Of a DNA stretch of 38,264 nt, positions 32,380 to 38,264 are shown piece by piece. Origin of the DNA: Pseudomonas sp. 7P_10.2_Bac1 (GTDB lineage: Bacteria; Pseudomonadota; Gammaproteobacteria; Pseudomonadales; Pseudomonadaceae); assembly GCF_025465935.1 (NCBI RefSeq), contig NZ_JANLNV010000093.1, positions 1-38,264 of the forward strand. Direction: 5' to 3'. A program made the translations under genes and the position numbers. Below the pieces are notes generated by a model that saw nothing but the letters and a program-made list of their open reading frames with translations, had not been told where the DNA came from and did not search any database. Positions within the stretch are counted from its first letter, which is position 1. Each line of letters opens with the position of its first letter.

Positions 32380-33603
32380 ATGAGCCAAAACCCTCTGTCT
32401 GTCGGCACCGACTATGAAACGCTGGCCAATCGTTTCCGTCCTTTGTTCACACAGATCGCAGCCGGCACCGTAGAGCGCGAACAGGCACGGGATCTGCCTT
32501 TCGAGCCGATCCGCTGGTTGAAGGAGGCCGGATTTGGCGCGGTGCGGGTGCCCGTCGAATACGGCGGTGCGGGGGCTTCCATCAGCCAATTGTTCCAGTT
32601 GCTGATCGAGCTGGCTGAAGCCGACTCGAATATCGTGCAATCGCTGCGCGCCCACTTTGCCTTCGTCGAGGACCGTCTCAATGCCCCACCAAGCCCGGCG
32701 CGAGACGCCTGGTTTGCGCGCTTTGTAGCCGGGGATCTGGTGGGCAACGGCTGGACAGAGATCGGCGCGGTCAAACTCGGCGAGGTCATCACCAAAGTAC
32801 GGCCCGAAGGCGCCAACTTTGTGCTTAACGGTGCCAAGTATTACAGCACCGGCAGCATCTTCGCCGACTGGGTGGATGTCTACGCGCAACGTTCAGACAA
32901 TGGCGCCGACGTCATCGCTATCGTCGACGCGCGTCACTCCGGGGTCACCCACAGCGATGACTGGGACGGTTTTGGCCAGCGCACCACGGGTAGCGGTACG
33001 TCGCTGTATGTCGATGTGCCGCTGACGGCCGATCAAGTGATTCCCTTCGAAACCCGTTTCAAATACCAGACCGCGTTTTATCAATTGGTGCTGCTGGCCG
33101 TGCTGGCCGGGATTGGCCGTGCCGTGGAGCGAGACGTGACCCATGAGGTGCGTAATCGCAAACGCGTATTCAGCCAAGGCGCTGCCGAAACCACCCACGG
33201 CGACCCGCAAATTCTGCAAGTAGTGGGGCAAATCTCGGCACAGGTCTACGCCGCCGAGGCCGCGACCCTGCGTTCAGCTGAACCTTTGCAGCGCGCTTAC
33301 CTCGCTCGTTTCAAAGACGATGAGCAAGCCGAACTGCAGGCCAATATCCAGGCAGAAATCGAAACGGCCAAGGCTCAGGTTGTGGTTTCAGAGTTGGTAC
33401 TGCGTGCAACCACAGACCTGTTCAATGCCCTCGGTGCCTCCGGCGTGAGCATCAACAAATCGCTGGACCGTCACTGGCGCAACGCCCGCACCGCAGCCTC
33501 GCACAATCCGTGGATCTTCAAGGCGCGGATCGTCGGCGACTGGGTTGTCAACGCCACAGAACCCCAATACGTGTGGCAAATCGGCAATAGCGTGAAAGCC
33601 TGA
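32380..33603 (+). CDS. DszC/SfnC-like flavin-dependent monooxygenase (acyl-CoA dehydrogenase fold)
   Basis: About 407 aa. The ATG at 32380 has AGGAG 7 nt upstream; the open frame extends further 5' but through the promoter region. Fold and motifs include GAVRVPVEYGGAGASISQLF, SLRAHFAFVEDRL, NGAKYYSTGSIFADW, DDWDGFGQRTTGSG and the C-terminal LDRHWRNARTAASHNPW shared with DszC. These are FMNH2-dependent monooxygenases of sulfur compounds (DszC, MsuC, SfnC) rather than beta-oxidation enzymes. It is transcribed divergently from the sfnB-like operon and is a distinct paralogue of that protein. The exact substrate is unknown. Confidence 0.87.
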   Translation: MSQNPLSVGTDYETLANRFRPLFTQIAAGTVEREQARDLPFEPIRWLKEAGFGAVRVPVEYGGAGASISQLFQLLIELAEADSNIVQSLRAHFAFVEDRLNAPPSPARDAWFARFVAGDLVGNGWTEIGAVKLGEVITKVRPEGANFVLNGAKYYSTGSIFADWVDVYAQRSDNGADVIAIVDARHSGVTHSDDWDGFGQRTTGSGTSLYVDVPLTADQVIPFETRFKYQTAFYQLVLLAVLAGIGRAVERDVTHEVRNRKRVFSQGAAETTHGDPQILQVVGQISAQVYAAEAATLRSAEPLQRAYLARFKDDEQAELQANIQAEIETAKAQVVVSELVLRATTDLFNALGASGVSINKSLDRHWRNARTAASHNPWIFKARIVGDWVVNATEPQYVWQIGNSVKA

Positions 33604-33608
33604 TTCGC

Positions 33609-33662
33609 GGCCCGAAGCTGCAATGAGGTCCGCAAGACCACCGCACATTGCAGCCTCGGGCC
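33609..33662. terminator. Long imperfect hairpin after the monooxygenase gene (terminator or REP-like)
   Basis: GGCCCGAAGCTGCAATG (33609-33625) pairs with CATTGCAGCCTCGGGCC (33646-33662) at 16 of 17 positions, with a small GGTC/GACC inner hairpin. It starts 6 nt after the stop codon. There is no T-run, so it may act as a REP-type mRNA stabiliser or a factor-assisted terminator. Confidence 0.55.
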
Positions 33663-33796
33663 TGGGCAGCGATTCGTGATAGCGACTCTGTCAGCCTGCA
33701 TTCACCCTCCCGCGAATGCCTAAAAGCTAAACCTTGCGCCAAGCAAACAGTCTATGGTGAGTGGTATCACTGACAACTGAATGAGCGGGAGTATCA

Positions 33797-34861
33797 ATGC
33801 TTGCCAAGGTGTTCCTCAATCGCTACACCCTCCCCTTGATTGCACGGATCAAATTTCGCTGGACCACCGCCTGGCGCGATGCGCTGGCCTCGGCAATCGC
33901 CGCTGCATTGGCCTGGATCCTCGCCAAACATTTTTTCGGCCACATCCACCCGGTCTTTGCCGCCATCAGTGCCGTCGTGTGCCTGGCGCCCGGCCTGCCC
34001 AGTCATGGCAAGCAAGCGATCGGCCTGATGGTGGGCGTCGCCACCGGAATCATCATCGGCGAAGCTGCACTGTGGTTGCCCGATGGCTACCCGTTAGTGC
34101 GCATCGGCTTTGCGACCTTTTCGGCCATTGCAATTGCAGCACTCTACGGCCTGGCCCCCGTAGTTCCGATCCAGGCAGGTGTATCAGCCGTGTTGATGCT
34201 GGCGGTCGGCCCGGAGAGTGCCGGCGTGGTGCGTATGCTGGACGTGTTGGTAGGTGCCGGGGTGGGATTGATGTTCAGCCAGATCCTGCTCACTCCCAAC
34301 CCTATCGGCATCATCGATGACTCGGCCAAGGGCTTGCTGGAAAAGCTCGCCAAAGGCTTCAATAAAAGCCTGCAGGCCCTTGAAGAGCACGATGCCAAAT
34401 ATGCACAAAACGCCGTGCTGATCTTTTCTGGCGCCCATGACAGCCTCATCACACTGGAGAACGGCATCAGCAGTGCACGCAACACCGCGCGCTGGACGCT
34501 GCGGGGCCGGTTTGTCTCTCGGGAAGTCAAAGACATTGCCAGCCGTTACGAGCGACATGCCGTGCGCTTGTATGCCAGCGCCCTGCTGTTCTCTGAAGCC
34601 TTCGCTGATGCCATGCGTAAAGAGCAAGGCGCACCGCCCGCCTCGATGCATGAGCGCTTGGCCAGCATCGCCTCAGGCTGCGCGGCGATTGCCGGCAATG
34701 ATGAAACATTCGATCTGGCTCCCGCCTGCGATACCCCACAGGACGAAGCCGTATCGGCTCCGTGGCAAATCTGCCTGCAACATTTGAGCACCGTCGAAAG
34801 TGCCCTTTTAAGCTTTGGCGCCAGTGCAAAAAGCGACGCAAAAAAGGGCACTGAAAAATGA
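33797..34861 (+). CDS. FUSC-family inner membrane protein
   Basis: The 354-aa protein has about six membrane segments in the first 185 residues (ASAIAAALAWILAKHFF, VFAAISAVVCLAPGLP, AIGLMVGVATGIIIGEAAL, IGFATFSAIAIAALYGL, IQAGVSAVLMLAVGPES, LDVLVGAGVGLMFSQILL) and then a helical cytoplasmic domain. This is the half-size FUSC/ArAE-like layout (relatives: AaeB, YccS), thought to export aromatic acids or other organic anions. The ATG follows GGGAG at 5 nt. It ends 18 nt from the convergent glutamine-synthetase-like gene. The substrate is unknown. Confidence 0.82.
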   Translation: MLAKVFLNRYTLPLIARIKFRWTTAWRDALASAIAAALAWILAKHFFGHIHPVFAAISAVVCLAPGLPSHGKQAIGLMVGVATGIIIGEAALWLPDGYPLVRIGFATFSAIAIAALYGLAPVVPIQAGVSAVLMLAVGPESAGVVRMLDVLVGAGVGLMFSQILLTPNPIGIIDDSAKGLLEKLAKGFNKSLQALEEHDAKYAQNAVLIFSGAHDSLITLENGISSARNTARWTLRGRFVSREVKDIASRYERHAVRLYASALLFSEAFADAMRKEQGAPPASMHERLASIASGCAAIAGNDETFDLAPACDTPQDEAVSAPWQICLQHLSTVESALLSFGASAKSDAKKGTEK

Positions 34862-34879
34862 TTCGTGCTCTTCAGGTCC

Positions 34880-36247
34880 TCAGGCGTGGGTCAAGTACCA
34901 GCGCCAGTCCTGCTCTCCCACTTCGGCGGTAAACAAACGGAACTCATGCCACTTGATCGCCAGAAACACCTTGATGAATTCATCACCCAAGGCTTCCCGC
35001 GCCCAGCTGGAGCGCTCCAGCGCCAGCAGCGCGGTGAGCCAGTCGGTGGGCAAAAAGTCGGTCGCCTGCTCATAGCCATTACCGACAATCGGCGCCCCCG
35101 GATCGATCTGCTGGCGGATGCCAAGATGGATCCCCGCCAGCAATGCAGCCGCAGCCAGATACGGGTTGGCGTCAGCGCCGCAAATGCGGTGCTCAATGTG
35201 CCGGCTTTGCGCCGGGCCGCCCGGTACGCGCAATGACACCGTGCGGTTATTCACCCCCCAGCTTTTGGCCAGCGGCGCATAACTGCTGGCCTGGAAACGC
35301 CGGTACGAATTGGCATGGGGGCAAAAGATCGCCAGCGAATCGAGCAACGTGTGCATCATCCCGCCGATGGAGTGGCGCAGCAGCGGCGTGCCCTGCGGGT
35401 CATCGCTGGCGTACAGGTTATTACCCTCCTCATCGGCCAGGCTCACATGCAAGTGCAAACCGCTGCCCGCCTGATCACTGAACGGCTTGGCCATAAAGCA
35501 GGCCTGCAACCCGTGCTTGTTGGCCACGCCTTTGACCAGACGCTTGTACCGCACGCCCTCGTCGATGGCCTGCAGTGCATCGAAACGATGCTCCAGGGTC
35601 AGTTCCAGTTGACCGGGCGCGTATTCGGAAATCGCCGTGCGCACCGGCAGGCCTTGCGCTTCACAGGCCGCGTAGAGATCGTCGAGAAATGGCTGCAACT
35701 GCTCCAGCTCATAAATGCCGTACACCTGTGGCGCCTGCGCACGCACGCCATTAGTTTGCAGCGCTGGCTGTGGACGACCATTGGCATCGCGCTCCCGGTC
35801 GAGCAAGTAAAACTCCAGCTCCACAGCCATCACCGGGTGAAAACCTTCAGCCTTGAGCCGGTCGATGGTGTTCGCGAGTACATGCCGTGGATCGGCCGGG
35901 GCTGCTGGCAAGCCCTGCGTGGGGTGCATACTGACCTGCAACTGACCGGTCGGCGTCGCGCGCCAGGTTTGCACGGTCAGACTGCCGGGCACCGGGTACG
36001 TCCAGCAATCGGCATCGGCCACTTCCCAGACCAGACCGGTGCTCTCAACGTCTTCGCCCTGAATGGTCAACGCCAGAATCGAACTGGGCAGCGGGCGCCC
36101 GTTGTCGTAGATGGCCAGCAACTCATCGCGGTGCAACAACTTTCCACGCGGCACGCCGTTGGCGTCGATCAAAAACAATTCGATGCTGCGCACCTGCGGA
36201 TTGGCAATCAAAAAGGCTTCGGCTTCTTTTCTATCGGCAAACTGCAT
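34880..36247 (-). CDS. Glutamine synthetase-fold ligase (gamma-glutamylpolyamine synthetase-like)
   Basis: About 455 aa. Active-site blocks of the glutamine synthetase family are present: AVELEFYLLDRERD (metal Glu), GSGLHLHVSLADEEGN, ANSYRRFQ and NNRTVSLRVPGGP, then SRHIEHRICGADANPYLAAA. The sequence resembles PuuA/SpuI/PauA enzymes, which join glutamate to putrescine or other amines, more than GlnA. The ATG at 36247 has GAGG 6 nt upstream and lies 1 nt after the aminotransferase stop, so the two genes form an operon. Pathway inference: amine or polyamine catabolism. The exact substrate is not readable. Confidence 0.88.
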   Translation of the reverse strand: MQFADRKEAEAFLIANPQVRSIELFLIDANGVPRGKLLHRDELLAIYDNGRPLPSSILALTIQGEDVESTGLVWEVADADCWTYPVPGSLTVQTWRATPTGQLQVSMHPTQGLPAAPADPRHVLANTIDRLKAEGFHPVMAVELEFYLLDRERDANGRPQPALQTNGVRAQAPQVYGIYELEQLQPFLDDLYAACEAQGLPVRTAISEYAPGQLELTLEHRFDALQAIDEGVRYKRLVKGVANKHGLQACFMAKPFSDQAGSGLHLHVSLADEEGNNLYASDDPQGTPLLRHSIGGMMHTLLDSLAIFCPHANSYRRFQASSYAPLAKSWGVNNRTVSLRVPGGPAQSRHIEHRICGADANPYLAAAALLAGIHLGIRQQIDPGAPIVGNGYEQATDFLPTDWLTALLALERSSWAREALGDEFIKVFLAIKWHEFRLFTAEVGEQDWRWYLTHA

Positions 36248-36248
36248 A

Positions 36249-37655
36249 TCAAACCTCGTGAGTGGCGACGCGGGCACCCGGCAGCGCAAGCAAGGCGCTC
36301 AGTGCTTGATCCAGCTCGGTGATCAGCCGTTCTACATCGGCCGCGCTGGTGTGCGGGCAGCATAGAGTCATGTTGTGAAAAGGCGTGATCAGAATCCCGC
36401 GGTTGATCAGGTACAGATGCAAAGCCATTTGCAAGCTGTCATGAAACGCCGCCTCAGCCTGCGCACCGGTCTTGGGTGGCGAGGCGCAGAACTGGAACTC
36501 ACAACGAGCGCCCAGCTCTGTCACCGACCAGTGCAGATCATGCTTTTTGAACACACGGCGCAAACCTTGGGCCAGCTCTGCTGCCAGCGGCAGCATGTGC
36601 CGGTAGGCCTGCTCGGTCATCACCTCTTGCAGATTGGCGCGCATGCAATGCATCGCCAGAGCATTGGCTGACAACGTGGTGCCCATACCGCTGTGACCAT
36701 GCCCGGTGCTTTGCTCGCTGTTCATCTGTTGCACGGCCTGCATGCCCGCTGCCACCTGCTCGGTAAACCCGAACACCGCGCAGGGAACGCCACCGGCAAT
36801 CGGTTTGCCGACCACGAAAAAGTCCGGCTGCAAGTCCCACAGGCGGGTGCAGCCGCCCATGCCGGTGGAGATGGTGTGAGTTTCATCAATGATCAGAAGG
36901 CTGCCATACCGGCGGGTCAATTCGCGGCACTTTTGCATAAAACCCTCAGAGGGCAGGACCATGCCGATATTGGTCATCGCCGGCTCACATAACAATGCGC
37001 ACACATCGCCCTGGGCCAGTGCCGCTTCAAGGGCATCGACGTCATTGAATGGAATCGAACGGCTGTATTGGGTCAAATCGTAGGCCTGACCGACCAACCC
37101 AGAGCGATGCACCGTGGCACCATCGCGGTTGCGCACCATTACATCGTCGACCGTGCCGTGATAACAACCATCGAACACCAGCAAGGTCTTGCGTTGAGTG
37201 ATCGCCCTCGCCCAGCGCACCACATAACGATTGGCATCAGTGGCCGTTGCGGTCACCTGCCAATACGGCAAGCCAAAGCGCTCGGCGAGCAACTCGCCGC
37301 AGACCACCGCGTCTTCGCCGGGGAGCATCGTGGTCAGGCCTTTGTGGGCTTGCTCAACCATGGCGCGGGCAATCGGGTCGGGTGAATGGCCGAACATGCT
37401 GCCGGTGTCGCCCAGGCAGAAATCGACGTATTCGTGCCCATCCACGTCAGTGAAACGCGCGCCTTTGGCCTGCTGAACAAACAGTGGCGTGGGCATCGAC
37501 CAATCACTCATCCAGTGCATGGGCACGCCGTTATACAGATTGGCCCGAGCGCGCTCGGCCAGGGCAATCGACTTGGGGTTGTTCTGGATAAAACGCTCAC
37601 GTTCGGCTGCCGCAAATGCTTCAACAGCTGACTCGCTGATACCACTGATCGACAT
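36249..37655 (-). CDS. Class III PLP-dependent aminotransferase
   Basis: The 468-aa protein shows class III transaminase features: DTGSMFGHSPDPIARAM, VFDGCYHGTVDDVMV, LLIIDETHTISTGMGG (Asp binding the PLP pyridine) and the PLP lysine in FFVVGKPIAGGVPCAVFG. The layout is close to glutamate-1-semialdehyde aminomutase-like and omega-amino-acid aminotransferases. The ATG at 37655 follows AAAAAGGAC. It is first in an operon with a glutamylpolyamine-synthetase-like enzyme, so amine or omega-amino-acid breakdown is likely; a housekeeping HemL role is not supported by this context. Confidence 0.88.
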   Translation of the reverse strand: MSISGISESAVEAFAAAERERFIQNNPKSIALAERARANLYNGVPMHWMSDWSMPTPLFVQQAKGARFTDVDGHEYVDFCLGDTGSMFGHSPDPIARAMVEQAHKGLTTMLPGEDAVVCGELLAERFGLPYWQVTATATDANRYVVRWARAITQRKTLLVFDGCYHGTVDDVMVRNRDGATVHRSGLVGQAYDLTQYSRSIPFNDVDALEAALAQGDVCALLCEPAMTNIGMVLPSEGFMQKCRELTRRYGSLLIIDETHTISTGMGGCTRLWDLQPDFFVVGKPIAGGVPCAVFGFTEQVAAGMQAVQQMNSEQSTGHGHSGMGTTLSANALAMHCMRANLQEVMTEQAYRHMLPLAAELAQGLRRVFKKHDLHWSVTELGARCEFQFCASPPKTGAQAEAAFHDSLQMALHLYLINRGILITPFHNMTLCCPHTSAADVERLITELDQALSALLALPGARVATHEV

Positions 37656-37781
37656 GATTAAGTCCTTTTTTAACTTGTATTGTTATGGGGTCCGGATGTG
37701 CCGCGAGGTCCTGGATTCTCGCAGTGAACAGGCTGCGCCCACATACAGTTGTGGTGCGGCTGGAAGCCAGGTTGCCCATAA

Positions 37782-37810
37782 CTTATAAATAAGACGATTA
37801 TTATCAGCAA
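37782..37810 (-). promoter_or_regulatory. Candidate sigma-70 promoter of the aminotransferase operon
   Basis: On the minus strand, TTGCTG (37805-37810) and TATAAG (37782-37787) are 17 nt apart in an AT-rich stretch, about 125 nt before the ATG. The match is moderate and no other element confirms it. Confidence 0.35.
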
Positions 37811-37857
37811 CACTGACAACGCCGTGGTTTTTAACAGTGAGGCATTCTTGCCTTGCT

Positions 37858-38264
37858 GTAGGAGCGAAAACCCGTAGATCGCCGTTGCGCATTCAATGGA
37901 TATGTACGCAGGCGGCAATGAAAGAATGATTGAGTACATATCCATTCGAGGCGTAACGGCCACTTAGGGTTACGCCCTTACGGCGTGCCACTTTGAAAAG
38001 CGCAAAGTGGCCAAACGCTTTCGCCCCTCCCCCTCGGTGCCTCGCTTTGGCTCGGCATACCCTCGCCACAGGCCTCGCTCCGTGGGCCCGCCGCGATCGG
38101 CCATCCATGGCCGTGTCGCGGCTAACCCGGCGTCCTGCCGGGTTACCCACTACGCAAAACCTGCGCTCGGCCAGCAGGGTTTAATGGGCCTCTAACATCA
38201 AGATCACAAGCCAGATCAAGAGCCACACGGCCTGCTGCCGCAGGCTGCAATCTTTTGATTTGGT
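37858..38264 (+). repeat. Right copy of the dispersed non-coding repeat and adjoining repeat-rich DNA
   Basis: Positions 37950-38001 are the reverse complement of window positions 1-52 (51/52). To the left, AATGGATATGTAC (37895-37907) and GTACATATCCATT (37934-37946) form a perfect 13-bp inverted repeat. To the right the sequence (38002-38220) is GC-rich with no credible gene, and a REP half (GCTGCCGCAGGCTGCAATC) occurs at the end. Several short frames cross it and none looks coding. The 609-nt gap from 37656 otherwise holds only the aminotransferase promoter region. Confidence 0.7.

Noticed and set aside
35315..36322. 335-codon plus-strand frame over the glutamine-synthetase-like gene
   Set aside because: Antisense shadow without domains; the opposite strand contains all glutamine synthetase motifs.
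37893..38150. 85-codon minus-strand frame in the right repeat
   Set aside because: It lies within a dispersed non-coding repeat, and a similar fragment frame occurs in the left copy by virtue of the repeat itself. No domain or ribosome site.

Overview
The window reads as chromosomal DNA from a fluorescens-group Pseudomonas. The evidence is the protein families, about 58-62% GC by eye, densely packed genes and several Pseudomonas-type REP palindromes between operons. I see no transposase, integrase, phage gene, CRISPR array, rRNA or tRNA. The first 52 nt recur in inverted orientation at 37950-38001 (51/52 identical), so two copies of a dispersed non-coding repeat bracket almost the whole window.

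Left part (1-6200). It holds an outer-membrane-type protein followed by an exported Ntn-type amide hydrolase (minus strand), a GlxA/AraC regulator, a divergent alpha/beta hydrolase, and a 53-aa protein closely followed by an XRE-cupin regulator. It ends with an extraordinary 170-aa protein made of about 42% methionine and 9% cysteine, with an internal duplication.

Middle-left (6221-19359, all minus strand). A LysR regulator is followed by a TonB-dependent receptor and then nine genes that overlap or nearly touch: flavin monooxygenase, two Dpp/Opp-type permeases, two ATPases, a solute-binding protein, a BAAT-type thioesterase/hydrolase, a CMD-domain protein without CxxC, and an AhpD-like protein with CxxC. 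It looks like a complete uptake-and-oxidation route for an unknown substrate, from outer membrane to cytoplasm.

Middle (19518-23975). A quinone-oxidoreductase-like gene and its TetR regulator share a promoter region that carries a 17-bp palindrome. Beyond it lie a periplasmic broad-specificity racemase and, convergent to it, an orphan polyamine-type binding protein.

Middle-right (24198-33603). This is an organosulfur-scavenging region: FMN reductase plus SsuD/MsuD monooxygenase, an aldo/keto reductase, and a four-gene minus-strand operon (SfnB-type oxidoreductase, a stand-alone fragment-like homologue of its C-terminal domain, an NtaA/DszA-type monooxygenase, an FAD/NAD(P)-binding protein). 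A second acyl-CoA-dehydrogenase-fold monooxygenase is transcribed divergently. Three transcription units carry sigma-54 -24/-12 promoters. Upstream of each lies a tandem dyad CTGTTG-N6-CAACAG repeated at exactly 15-bp offset, and the dyad-to-promoter gap is 83 and 84 nt in two of them. This points to one enhancer-binding protein, probably SfnR-like, encoded elsewhere.

Right end (33797-37655). It holds a FUSC-family membrane protein and a two-gene operon of a class III aminotransferase and a glutamine-synthetase-fold ligase (polyamine or amine catabolism), followed by about 0.6 kb of non-coding repeat.
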